From an uncultured Aquimarina sp. (GTDB taxonomy: Bacteria; Bacteroidota; Bacteroidia; Flavobacteriales; Flavobacteriaceae): a stretch of 64,000 nucleotides of DNA. Shown here piece after piece: positions 18,301-27,422 of this stretch; positions within the stretch are counted from its first letter, which is position 1, and each line of letters opens with the position of its first letter. The position numbers and the translations under genes are program-made. Under the pieces are notes generated by a model. The model did not search any database. It saw only the letters and a program-made list of their open reading frames with translations, and was not told where the DNA came from. The stretch is from assembly GCA_947498595.1 (NCBI GenBank), contig CANMKX010000014.1, positions 1 to 64,000 on the forward strand. The letters run 5' to 3'.

Positions 18301-18702
18301 TTAATTATTTATGAATGCTACTTTTCTAAATCGTAACGCATTCCAGTTTTCATTAATACTTTTCTTTTCTATGGGTTTAATTAAATAATCACCTAGAACT
18401 CCCCAACCTTTATCCTTAGATAATTTTGAAGGATATTCAGTTGAGTTTTTTTTAGGATAAGCAAACCATAGTACTGCATCTCCAATAAGTTTTGGATACA
18501 GCGTTTCTATTCGTTTTTCTATTTGTTCTTTTTGAGTAACAAATACTATAGCGAAACTAACTTCGGAAACTTGTACCAAAGATTCTACTATTTTTATTCC
18601 AGATAATTTATCCAATTCTTTACAAAAACCTTTAGGTTCGTTAAGAATTAGAATTTCATCTAAGTTTTCGGGTAATTGGAGTTTTTTAAAGAGAGAAGTC
18701 AT
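18301..18702 (-). CDS. Conserved hypothetical protein, DUF3052-like
   Basis: 133 residues, cytoplasmic, no signal. It reads as an alpha/beta fold with LWFAYPKKNST in the middle and a C-terminal WNALRFRK. This pattern (a YPK strand followed by a conserved W-x-A-L-R-F end) resembles DUF3052-type proteins. No function is known. It lies alone, with a terminator-like hairpin of the neighbouring gene upstream. Confidence 0.6.
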   Translation of the reverse strand: MTSLFKKLQLPENLDEILILNEPKGFCKELDKLSGIKIVESLVQVSEVSFAIVFVTQKEQIEKRIETLYPKLIGDAVLWFAYPKKNSTEYPSKLSKDKGWGVLGDYLIKPIEKKSINENWNALRFRKVAFINN

Positions 18703-18741
18703 ACTAAAAGATTTAAAAGAAGATAACTTAAAGATACAAAA

Positions 18742-18764
18742 AAAACCGTTGTTAAACGGTTTTA
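18742..18764 (-). terminator. Terminator of the DUF6503-like lipoprotein gene
   Basis: AAAACCGTT / AACGGTTTT with a four-base loop. A T-run on the reverse strand follows. Confidence 0.7.
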
Positions 18765-18784
18765 AATTGTTGTGATATAGTGTT

Positions 18785-19630
18785 TTATTTTATTTTTTTA
18801 GCGTTTTCTGGAGCTTTGAATAAAGATGATTCGTCATTTAAAAAGACAATGTTAGAAATTGTAGCTTTCCCTATTTGATCTTTGAAACCATCTTTCTTCG
18901 TCCAGTTGTAAAACTCCCAAGATGTAGCGAGAGGGATATTTTCAATAATTTCAAAATTTTTATAAACTATGGCATGTGGATCTTCTTCGGCTTTTGCAGC
19001 ATCCGTACCCCCATAAGTTACGATATATGCGGCGGCAGTTAGTAATTTGGATTCGGTATCAGAATATACTATATACCAATCATTAGGACTATCTCCAGTA
19101 TTGGATTTAAAACTTAATTTTGCAGTTTGATATTCGTTATTTTCTAAGATTCTGGGAGTATTTAATTCCCATTGCGTACCTGGATCATTTAATTTATATG
19201 GAAGTCCAAAAAAATATGTCCAAGTAAACATATCAAAACGAGCGCTTTTTGCTTCTTTTTCTTTAGGACAGAAATAAATATCAGTGCCATCATAAATAAG
19301 CTTACTATGATCTTTATTATCGATTCGTATTTTTGAAGAATTGGTTAGCATTGTTATTCTCGCATCTAATCTTTTTTTACCTCTAAAAAATAATGCTACA
19401 TCAAAACTAACAGCTTTTTTACGTAGAAAATCATTTTTATGATGCGCACTTTCGATAGATTTTAAATAATTATCAATAATAGAGATACCACCATTTCCAA
19501 TTCCTCCATTAGGTTCTACAGGAATACCTTTTGTAGTTTTATTATTAATGGGTTTTTTACTTTCTTTTTTAGTAGATGTATTACAACTTAATACAACCAA
19601 TACAATAATTATACTCCAATACTTTTTCAT
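18785..19630 (-). CDS. Lipoprotein, DUF6503-like
   Basis: 281 residues. A lipoprotein signal (VVLSC, Cys about 16) precedes a Lys/Asn/Gly-rich linker and a beta-rich domain from about residue 50 (KAVSFDVALFFRGKKRLDARITM, then TWTYFFGLPYKLNDPG, WYIVYSD). Proteins of this kind in Flavobacteria (DUF6503) are often found next to htpG and have sometimes been mislabelled as heat-shock proteins; here htpG is indeed the upstream neighbour. The beta-rich LolA-like shape suggests envelope lipid or lipoprotein handling, but that is speculative. Confidence 0.6.
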   Translation of the reverse strand: MKKYWSIIIVLVVLSCNTSTKKESKKPINNKTTKGIPVEPNGGIGNGGISIIDNYLKSIESAHHKNDFLRKKAVSFDVALFFRGKKRLDARITMLTNSSKIRIDNKDHSKLIYDGTDIYFCPKEKEAKSARFDMFTWTYFFGLPYKLNDPGTQWELNTPRILENNEYQTAKLSFKSNTGDSPNDWYIVYSDTESKLLTAAAYIVTYGGTDAAKAEEDPHAIVYKNFEIIENIPLATSWEFYNWTKKDGFKDQIGKATISNIVFLNDESSLFKAPENAKKIK

Positions 19631-19687
19631 ATATATTGATTTTATTTTATATAAAAATACTAAAAGCTTTTGTAAAGATTAATAATA

Positions 19688-19728
19688 AAAAAAGCAGCTT
19701 AGTATTTATTATACCAAACTGCCTTTTA
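19688..19728 (-). terminator. Terminator of htpG
   Basis: AAAGCAG-CTTAGTAT pairs with ATACCAA-ACTGCCTTTT (several wobbles). An A-run on the plus strand gives the reverse-strand T-tail. Confidence 0.6.
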
Positions 19729-19749
19729 CAATATTATAAGAGTAGTATC

Positions 19750-21636
19750 TTATTTTATAAGTTCAAAACTACGTTTTACAAAGTTTGTAAGATCTTCACC
19801 TTTTAGTAAATTTTGAGATAATTTAGCTAGATCCAAAGCTTGTTTAACAAGAGCATCTCTATCAGCATCTTCATTCTGCTCCATAATCTTACCAATCAAT
19901 TCATGATTCGTATTAACAACAAGGTTGTACATCTCGGGCATATTACCAAACATGTTCATACCACCTCCACCAGTTTGTTGCATCTCTTTCATACGACGCA
20001 TAAATTCTGGTTGTGTAATCATAAACGGAGATGTAGTACTATCTAACGCTTCTAATTGTACTGTATATTTAGTAGACGGAATTACTTTTTCTAAATTTGT
20101 TTTAAGAGTTTCTTTTTCTTCATCAGATAATTTAGAAATAGTCTCTTCCTCTTTTTTGATCAAGTTATCTACGTGATCAGAATCTACACGAACAAAAGTA
20201 ACATTTTCTTTACTTGTTTCTAATTTTTGAATTAAATGAGAAACAATAGGAGAATCTAATAATAATACTTCATATCCTTTATCTTTTGCAGCTTGTACGT
20301 ATGCATGCTGCTCGTCTTTATTAGACGCATACAATACTACTAGTTTACCATCTTTATCTGTTTGAGAATCTTTAATTTTCTCTTGTAATTCTTCAAAAGT
20401 AAAATGTGTATTATCTACTGTAGGATATAATGCAAATTTGTCAGCTTTTTCAAAGAATTTATCTTCAGAAAGCATTCCGTATTCTATAACAATTTTGATG
20501 TCATTCCATTTCTTTTCGAAATCTTCACGATCATTTTTGAATAAAGAATTTAGTTTATCAGCAACTTTACGAGTGATATAACTAGAGATTTTCTTTACAG
20601 CACCATCTGCTTGTAAATATGAACGAGACACATTTAAAGGAATATCTGGAGAATCGATAACACCGCGTAGCATTGTTAAGAATTCAGGAACAATACCTTC
20701 CACGTTATCAGTAACAAATACTTGGTTTTGATATAATTGAATTTTATCCTTTTGCATGTTCATATCCTGACCTAACCTAGGGAAATATAAAATTCCTGTT
20801 AAGTTAAAAGGATAATCTACATTAAGATGTATATTAAATAAAGGCTCTTCAAATTGAGAAGGATATAATTCACGGTAGAAACCTTTGTAATCTTCATCTT
20901 TAAGCTCGCTTGGTTGCTTAGTCCAAGCTGGAGTTGGATTGTTGATAATATTATCAACAGTTATTTTTTCAGCTTCAGCATCTTCTGGAGCATCTTCAGC
21001 TTTAGGTAACGTTTCTTCTTTAGTTCCAAATTTAATAGGAACTGGCATAAACTTATTATACTTAACTAAAAGTTCGTTAATACGACTTTCTTCTAAAAAT
21101 TCTGTAGAATCTTCTGCTATATGTAAAATAATTTCTGTTCCACGATCAGCTTTGTCTGCTATATCTAAAGAAAACGTAGGAGAACCATCACAAATCCAAT
21201 GTGCCGCAGCATCATCTTTAAAAGATTTAGTAATAATCTCTACTTTATCAGCTACCATAAAAGCAGAATAAAAACCTAATCCAAAATGACCGATAATACC
21301 AGCATCTTTTGCTCCGTCTTTATATTTGTCTAAAAATTCTTCGGCACCAGAAAAAGCAACTTGGTTGATGTATTTTTCAACTTCGTCAGCAGACATTCCT
21401 AGACCTTGATCTATGATATGTAACTTTTTATTTTCTTTATCAATTTTAATTTCTATCTGTGGATTCCCATATTCAACTTTTGCCTCACCAATGTTAGTTA
21501 AATGCTTAAGTTTTAAAGTTGCATCTGTTGCATTCGAAATTAATTCGCGTAAAAAGATTTCGTGATCAGAATACAAGAATTTTTTAATTAAAGGAAAAAT
21601 ATTCTCTACCGATACATTAATATTTCCTGTTGCCAT
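19750..21636 (-). CDS. htpG: Molecular chaperone HtpG (Hsp90)
   Basis: 628 residues, full length. The GHKL ATPase motifs are ELISNATDA, IDQGLGMSADE and GHFGLGFYSAF, followed by the middle domain (NLTGILYFPR, NVSRSYLQADGAVKKI) and a C-terminal dimerisation region containing an unusual Met/Gly-rich stretch (EMQQTGGGGMNMFGN). It is a cytosolic ATP-dependent chaperone. A heat-shock-like upstream element lies about 75-115 bases before the start (separate entry). Confidence 0.96.
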   Translation of the reverse strand: MATGNINVSVENIFPLIKKFLYSDHEIFLRELISNATDATLKLKHLTNIGEAKVEYGNPQIEIKIDKENKKLHIIDQGLGMSADEVEKYINQVAFSGAEEFLDKYKDGAKDAGIIGHFGLGFYSAFMVADKVEIITKSFKDDAAAHWICDGSPTFSLDIADKADRGTEIILHIAEDSTEFLEESRINELLVKYNKFMPVPIKFGTKEETLPKAEDAPEDAEAEKITVDNIINNPTPAWTKQPSELKDEDYKGFYRELYPSQFEEPLFNIHLNVDYPFNLTGILYFPRLGQDMNMQKDKIQLYQNQVFVTDNVEGIVPEFLTMLRGVIDSPDIPLNVSRSYLQADGAVKKISSYITRKVADKLNSLFKNDREDFEKKWNDIKIVIEYGMLSEDKFFEKADKFALYPTVDNTHFTFEELQEKIKDSQTDKDGKLVVLYASNKDEQHAYVQAAKDKGYEVLLLDSPIVSHLIQKLETSKENVTFVRVDSDHVDNLIKKEEETISKLSDEEKETLKTNLEKVIPSTKYTVQLEALDSTTSPFMITQPEFMRRMKEMQQTGGGGMNMFGNMPEMYNLVVNTNHELIGKIMEQNEDADRDALVKQALDLAKLSQNLLKGEDLTNFVKRSFELIK

Positions 21637-21708
21637 ATTATTTAAAATGTTTTGTTTATTAATTATTGACCATCAAAACGTGTTTTATTTCTGATGATAT
21701 GGTGCTAT

Positions 21709-21750
21709 AGTCAAAAAAAATACCAAGATGGAAGTGCTGACAAACTGGCA
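21709..21750 (-). promoter_or_regulatory. Candidate heat-shock/-24/-12-like promoter of htpG
   Basis: Read on the reverse strand, TGCCAGTTTGTCA (21750-21738) is followed after ten bases by TTGGTA, eight T and GACT. The TTGG...TTGA spacing (GG and GA ten bases apart) recalls -24/-12 elements, although the -12 GC is GA. From memory, similar blocks occur before other Bacteroidota chaperone genes; this needs an alignment. Confidence 0.4.
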
Positions 21751-21934
21751 TTTTGAAAAAAAATATATATCCTATGTAAGTAATAGGAATTAGTAGCGAC
21801 TTACTGAAAGAATAATTACAATAGAAAAGATAAGTTTATCTAATTATCAATTGTTTATATATAGAAGCCCTATCTGTATTAGAATTTTGAAATTACTATG
21901 AAAAAGAAAAATTAGATAAACGAAGTACTTTTTG

Positions 21935-22087
21935 AAATTGACAATTCCCCCAGATTGTCAATTTTAAAAGTCATAAAAATATTAAAAATAATAATCCCGG
22001 TGTCAGTATTTTACTGGCCGGTTTGTTTATTTATTGGTTAGGTTGTTAGAAAGGCATGCAATGATCAGCATGCCTTTCGCTTTTTTT
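21935..22087 (+). ncRNA. Candidate structured small RNA between htpG and the MORN-repeat gene
   Basis: Three consecutive stem-loops in a 582-base gene-free stretch (21637-22218). First, AAATTGACAAT / ATTGTCAATTT (11 perfect pairs, C-rich loop, 21935-21964). Second, CCGG-CAGTA / TACTG-CCGG (21997-22021). Third, GAAAGGCATGC / GCATGCCTTTC plus a T-run (22049-22087), a strong terminator. No ORF longer than a few codons fits. A strong terminator 131 bases before the next gene, with nothing coding ahead of it on that strand, implies an independent short transcript. Its 5' end and function are not known. Confidence 0.35.
22049..22087 (+). terminator. Strong orphan terminator
   Basis: An 11-pair perfect stem, GAAAGGCATGC / GCATGCCTTTC, eight-base loop, then GC and seven T. 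No coding gene precedes it on this strand. Confidence 0.85.
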
Positions 22088-22218
22088 ATAATTATTCAGA
22101 TTTAAACTTCCTTATATGAGAACAATTTAATTTTTAGTAGTTTTGCTTACAGAAAACGGAAAAATTAAAGACCAATATCCTTAATTTGGTTTACATTCAT
22201 TAAAAAAACAATCAAAAA

Positions 22219-25200
22219 ATGAAGAAATTACTGTCTTTAGTAATTGCTATGCAATTTTTATACGGGTATACTCAAGAAAAAATTGAACAAGTTGATAGAG
22301 AACAAGTTTTTCAATCTATAGAAAAATTTGCATCTCAAAAAGAATACGATAAATTAATCGAAAGTATTGATAAGGTTAGTGAAAACGATTCGCTTTACTA
22401 TGATTTTTTAGTAACCAAATCATACTACTTGATGCAACAAGAAAAGTTTGAAGAAGCAATAGAGGTAACTGATCAGGGTATTTATGATCAGGATAAAACA
22501 TCTAAATATTCTTTTTTCTTAAATAAAGGAATCGCATTAATTGGATTAGAAAAATATAAAGAAGCAATTAAGCTATATGATGAAGCATTAATTGTATATC
22601 CCAAAAATTATTTATTGCATTATAATAAAGCTGTCGCATACGAGAATTTGAAAGAATATGATCGTGCTGTAGCATTGTATAAACAAACAATTAACCTAAA
22701 CCCTTTTTTCGAAAAAGCACATCTACAATTAGGAAAATTAAGTTTTATAGAACACAAAATGACACAAGCCTTAATGTGTTTTAATATGTACTTAGTTTTA
22801 AATCCTGATGGAGAGAATTCATTTAATTTTTTAAAATCGGTAAATCAATCGTTGTCTGTTAAAAATACAAGCGAAGCTATAGGATTTGAATTGTCTGTAG
22901 ATGATGAAAGTTTTGAAGATATAGATGATATTATTAGTAGTCAAATAGCACTCAATAAACAATACAAATCAAAACACAAAATTGATATAGCATTGACGAG
23001 GCAAAATCAAGCTATGTTGGAGCAATTAGATGATTTTGAAGGAGAAGATGGCTTTTGGTCAAAGAGATATGTTCCATTTTTTAAGTGGATTGTAGAAAAT
23101 GATTTGTATGATTCTTTTACATATACAATCAATTATTCTATTAAAAATGAAAAATACCAAAAACTGGTAACCAAACATACACAAGAAGTAAAAGAATTTA
23201 TTAATGTAGCTTTTAATAAATGGATAGAAATAACGAGCGAAAATGAAGAAGTTTTTAATGGAGAAAAGCAAATCGTAACTCATTATTTAGAAAATAAAAC
23301 CCTTAAAGGAATAGGGAAAAAAGAGAACAATATCATGGTAGGATATTGGGAAATCTATAATGATGAAGGACGGGTTTTTGGAAAAGGACATTTTGATTCT
23401 GAAGGAAAAAGAAAAGGAGAATGGTTGTGGTATGATGATTTAGGAAGACTAACAGATAGAGAGACATATGTTGATGGAGAACTTACAGGGCCATACACGA
23501 CATACTATAAAAGCGGAAAAATAGCCACAGATTTTTATTATAAAAAAGGAAAATTGGATAGTATTTATAAAGCATATAATAGTAAAGGAGCTTTAGTAGA
23601 AGAAAAAGTATTTGGAGAAGGAGAACTTAATGGAGTGTATAAATCTTTTTACCCTTTGGGAGAAAAGTTTATTGAGTATAAGACAACGTATAAAGAAGGA
23701 GAGATTGTAGCAGATGTAGATTTGTTTTATGCTAATGGAGATTTAAATACTCATACACCATATAAAAATGGGAGTATTAATGGTGAACTAAAAGAATATT
23801 ATAGAGGTAATAAAATAAGAGAAAAGAGAACTTTTATTGATGGCGTGTTGAGTGGTAAGAAATTAACTTATTACGTTAATGAACAACAATCTGGAGATGG
23901 AGAGTTTATTGAAGGGGAATATACAGGAACCTGGAAAACATATTATAAGAACGGAACCCTTAAAAATGAATTTACATACAATAAGGGGAAATTAGATGGT
24001 ATTTATAAAGAGTTTACGAATGAAGGAAAACTGTTTGAAGAATTTGATTACAGAAACGGATTACTAGTAGGATATCGATTTTATAATTCTCAAGGAAAAT
24101 TAATAAAAGAAGGTAAAAAGAAGAAAGGAGAATTCTACTATGAAGGATATTCTGAAAACGGAACCTTAATTACAGAAGGATTATATGATGTTAAAGGTGG
24201 GAAAACGGGATTATGGAAATATTACACCGATAATGGTGTGAATTATGAGAAAATAAATTATGTAGAAGACGAGCTTGAAGGAGAAAATACAACTTATTAT
24301 AATGATGGAGTATTAGCTTCAAAAATGAATTATAAAGGAGGATTAGCTACAGGTTATTTTGAAAGCTATTACCATAATGGACAAATAAAGAGACATGGAT
24401 GGTATAATAACCTTGGACAAATGGATGGTTTGTGGAAAGAGTATTTTGCTAACGGAGTTTTAAATACAGTTAATTATTATTACAAGGGAGAACTTAATGG
24501 AGAGCAAAAACAGTACGGTATAGAAGGAGAAATCTATAAAGTGTCAAATTATGAATTTAATAAATTATTATCTGAGCAATATTTTAAACCTGATGGAAAG
24601 CTTTTAGAAAAAATCGAATATCCTACGTTAGAGAAAATCGAAAAGTTTAAACATCACAACGAAAAACTGCATTCTACATCAGAAATGATGTATGGAATAA
24701 AACATGGAAAACATGTAAGATATGCTTTTGATGGAACTAAGATAAAAGAAGGAACTTATTTTAATGACGAATATCACGGGAAATGGGTTTGGTATACCAA
24801 AAAGGGGAAAAGTAAAGAAGGAAGTTATTTATATGGAGATGCTCATGGAGATTGGAAAGAATATCATGAGAATAAAACACTAAAAGAAGAATACTCTTAT
24901 GAATATGGAAATGCAAATGGAATATGGAAAAGCTATAATGATGCAGAAGTTTTAATACGAGAGCATGAATATATTGATAACGAAAAACATGGAAAATCGA
25001 AATTCTTTAGTCACGATGGTAATTTACAAATGATTAGATACTATAAAAAAGGACGTATAATAGGATATAGTTATTTAGGGGCAGATAAAAAACCAGTACC
25101 AATGATTCCTATAAATAATGAAACAGGAGAAATAAAAGCGTATTTTGATAATGGTAAAGTATCTATGGAAATCGAATTAAAGAACGGAGATTTTGTTAAT

Positions 25201-25503
25201 AGTTATGTTGCTTATTTCCATTCGGGTAAAATAGAAAGAAAGACTAATTATGTTTCAGGAATGTTGAATGGTGAGTACAAACGATTTTATTCAGATGGAA
25301 CTGTAAAAGAAGCTCTTAATTATAAGAATGATAGATTAGATGGTACTTATGTTAAATATTATAAGAACGGAAAAGTAAAAGAAAAAACGCCATATATAAT
25401 TGACGTAAAGAGTGGAGAAGCTTCATATTATGATCAAAAAGGAAAATTAATAAAGAAAAGAAACTACTTTAATAATGAAGTTTACCAAGAAGAAATTTAT
25501 TAG
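22219..25503 (+). CDS. Giant TPR plus MORN/YwqK-repeat exported protein
   Basis: 1094 residues. A signal peptide (about 1-18) is followed by tetratricopeptide repeats (about 20-200), a helical middle (about 210-370), and then about 28 tandem units of about 24 residues of the form W/Y-x-x-Y-x-x-x-G-x-x-x-x-x-x-x-Y-x-x-G-x-x-x-G (about 375-1085). This is the MORN-variant repeat seen in YwqK-like proteins. These form long beta-hairpin solenoids. No catalytic domain is visible, so a scaffold or binding role in the periplasm or at the surface is likely. It overlaps the next gene by 29 bases and leads a three-gene operon. A TAGTTTTG box lies at 22138-22145. Confidence 0.8.
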   Translation: MKKLLSLVIAMQFLYGYTQEKIEQVDREQVFQSIEKFASQKEYDKLIESIDKVSENDSLYYDFLVTKSYYLMQQEKFEEAIEVTDQGIYDQDKTSKYSFFLNKGIALIGLEKYKEAIKLYDEALIVYPKNYLLHYNKAVAYENLKEYDRAVALYKQTINLNPFFEKAHLQLGKLSFIEHKMTQALMCFNMYLVLNPDGENSFNFLKSVNQSLSVKNTSEAIGFELSVDDESFEDIDDIISSQIALNKQYKSKHKIDIALTRQNQAMLEQLDDFEGEDGFWSKRYVPFFKWIVENDLYDSFTYTINYSIKNEKYQKLVTKHTQEVKEFINVAFNKWIEITSENEEVFNGEKQIVTHYLENKTLKGIGKKENNIMVGYWEIYNDEGRVFGKGHFDSEGKRKGEWLWYDDLGRLTDRETYVDGELTGPYTTYYKSGKIATDFYYKKGKLDSIYKAYNSKGALVEEKVFGEGELNGVYKSFYPLGEKFIEYKTTYKEGEIVADVDLFYANGDLNTHTPYKNGSINGELKEYYRGNKIREKRTFIDGVLSGKKLTYYVNEQQSGDGEFIEGEYTGTWKTYYKNGTLKNEFTYNKGKLDGIYKEFTNEGKLFEEFDYRNGLLVGYRFYNSQGKLIKEGKKKKGEFYYEGYSENGTLITEGLYDVKGGKTGLWKYYTDNGVNYEKINYVEDELEGENTTYYNDGVLASKMNYKGGLATGYFESYYHNGQIKRHGWYNNLGQMDGLWKEYFANGVLNTVNYYYKGELNGEQKQYGIEGEIYKVSNYEFNKLLSEQYFKPDGKLLEKIEYPTLEKIEKFKHHNEKLHSTSEMMYGIKHGKHVRYAFDGTKIKEGTYFNDEYHGKWVWYTKKGKSKEGSYLYGDAHGDWKEYHENKTLKEEYSYEYGNANGIWKSYNDAEVLIREHEYIDNEKHGKSKFFSHDGNLQMIRYYKKGRIIGYSYLGADKKPVPMIPINNETGEIKAYFDNGKVSMEIELKNGDFVNSYVAYFHSGKIERKTNYVSGMLNGEYKRFYSDGTVKEALNYKNDRLDGTYVKYYKNGKVKEKTPYIIDVKSGEASYYDQKGKLIKKRNYFNNEVYQEEIY

Positions 25504-27418
25504 TACATGCTTGTTGTTAATATTGTTTTTTATACAAGGAACAATAAATAGTCAAGAATCTGAAGTTTATAAGATTTATAAAGAAAAATATCCAAATACT
25601 CATTCTGTAAGACTCCTAGAGCGTACAGAAATAGATATAACATTAGAAGATTCAGAGATTGTAATTAGAGAATCAAGAACCGAAGAGGACTTATATCTTG
25701 ATGAAGCTGCAACATATGGATCAAAAAGATCGATTGATTACTCTACTTTTTTTCAGATGGAATCTATAAAAGCATCTTCTTTTGTATATGAAAAAAATAA
25801 ATATAAAGAAATCAAAGTAAAAGACTTTATAGAAAAAGATAAGTTTTCGAAATCATTTTACGACGATACAAAATCAATTAGTTTTATCTATTCCAATTTG
25901 CAAAATGGGGGAAAATCAAAACTTGAATACACGCAATTAATTAAGAATCCAAGATTCTTGAGTGGATTTTACTTTGGATCATTTTCGCCAATTATAAATA
26001 AAGAAGTTGTTATTAAAGTTGATAAAGAAATAACACTAGATTTTAAGAAATTTAATATAGAAAAAGTAACTCTTGACTTCTCTAAAGAAGAAAAGAGAGG
26101 TAAGATTATTTATCGATGGAAAGCAACAAATATAGCGGAATATGATACAGAAGAAAGCACTCCTAATTTTAGAAATATATTTCCGCATATTGTCCCAATA
26201 ATAACTGAATATAAGGTGAAAGATGAGGTGATTCCTCTGTTAAAGGATGTGTCAGGATTATATAAATGGTATTATTCGTTGGTAGAAAATATTAATAAAG
26301 AAGAAAAAAATGAAAATTTAATAGCCTTAGTCGAAGAATTAACAAAAGATAAGAAAACAGAATTAGAGAAAGTTAGAGCGATATATTATTGGGTTCAAAA
26401 CAACATAAAATATATAGCTTTTGAGTATGCCTTAGGAGGATTTATTCCTAGGGAGGCGAATGATGTTTACCAAAAAAAATATGGAGATTGTAAAGACAAT
26501 TCTAGTATTTTATATGAAATGCTAGACATAGCAGGTATTAAAGGAAGTTTAACTTGGATAGGAACTAGAAGCATTCCTTATCGTTATGAAGAAGTACCTA
26601 CTCCAGTTGTAGATAATCATATGATATTGACTTATGAAAATGGTGAAAAAACATATTTTTTGGATGCTACAGGGCGTTTTATTCCTTTAGAAATGCCAAC
26701 ATCTTTTATTCAAGGAAAAGAAGCCTTGGTAGGGAAGAATAAAGATGAATATGAGATTAAAAAAGTCCCCGTGATTGAAGCTTCAAGAAATAAATTTGAA
26801 GACTCAATTTCTATAAAAATAAAAGACAAAAAAATTGTAGGAATTGGGAAAGCAAAATTTACAGGATATCAAAAAATAGATGTTTATAATAGATTAGAAG
26901 GAAAAAAGAATAACGAAGAGGAAATTAAATTTTATGGATACTATTTAGAAAAAGCAAATAATACATTTCTAGTAGATAGTGTAACCGAAATTAATAAATA
27001 TGATTATGATAAAGAATTTGCTGTAATATATGATTTTCATGTTGATGATTATGTAACCGAAGTAGAAGATGAGATTTATATAAATCTAAATTTGAATAGA
27101 AGTCTATCAGGATTGAAAACTAAAAAAGATAGGAAACACGCAAAAGAATTTAGATATAAAAATCAAGATATTTATACCACTGTTTTAGAAATACCAGCAA
27201 CAAAGAAAGTTCAATACCTACCAGAAAATTTTACAATCGAAAACGATTTTTTTAAGGCTAGTATTACATATAAACAATTAGCAAATAAAATAATATATAC
27301 GCATAGTATGACATTTGATTTTTTAGAACTTGATACTCAACAACTAGAAGAGTTGAATGTGATGATAAAAAAAACAGATAAAATGTATAAAGAAGTAATC
27401 GTTCTAGAAAATAAATAA
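25475..27418 (+). CDS. Exported DUF3857/transglutaminase-like protein, intact triad
   Basis: 647 residues with a signal peptide (about 1-27). A DUF3857 beta domain (about 50-260) precedes a transglutaminase-like core with the Cys of KYGDCKDNSS, His of VVDNHMIL and Asp of YFLDATGRF, so all three catalytic residues are present. A C-terminal DUF2569/DUF3858-type beta region follows. Such proteins are envelope proteins that may act as proteases or cross-linkers; the substrate is unknown. It starts inside the MORN-repeat gene (29-base overlap) and is followed after four bases by its paralogue, so the three are almost certainly co-expressed. Confidence 0.85.
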   Translation: MKFTKKKFISTCLLLILFFIQGTINSQESEVYKIYKEKYPNTHSVRLLERTEIDITLEDSEIVIRESRTEEDLYLDEAATYGSKRSIDYSTFFQMESIKASSFVYEKNKYKEIKVKDFIEKDKFSKSFYDDTKSISFIYSNLQNGGKSKLEYTQLIKNPRFLSGFYFGSFSPIINKEVVIKVDKEITLDFKKFNIEKVTLDFSKEEKRGKIIYRWKATNIAEYDTEESTPNFRNIFPHIVPIITEYKVKDEVIPLLKDVSGLYKWYYSLVENINKEEKNENLIALVEELTKDKKTELEKVRAIYYWVQNNIKYIAFEYALGGFIPREANDVYQKKYGDCKDNSSILYEMLDIAGIKGSLTWIGTRSIPYRYEEVPTPVVDNHMILTYENGEKTYFLDATGRFIPLEMPTSFIQGKEALVGKNKDEYEIKKVPVIEASRNKFEDSISIKIKDKKIVGIGKAKFTGYQKIDVYNRLEGKKNNEEEIKFYGYYLEKANNTFLVDSVTEINKYDYDKEFAVIYDFHVDDYVTEVEDEIYINLNLNRSLSGLKTKKDRKHAKEFRYKNQDIYTTVLEIPATKKVQYLPENFTIENDFFKASITYKQLANKIIYTHSMTFDFLELDTQQLEELNVMIKKTDKMYKEVIVLENK

Positions 27419-27422
27419 ATCA

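Noticed and set aside
20939..21271. 110-codon frame antisense to htpG
   Set aside because: Its Ser/Ala-rich translation mirrors the htpG codons; htpG is beyond doubt.
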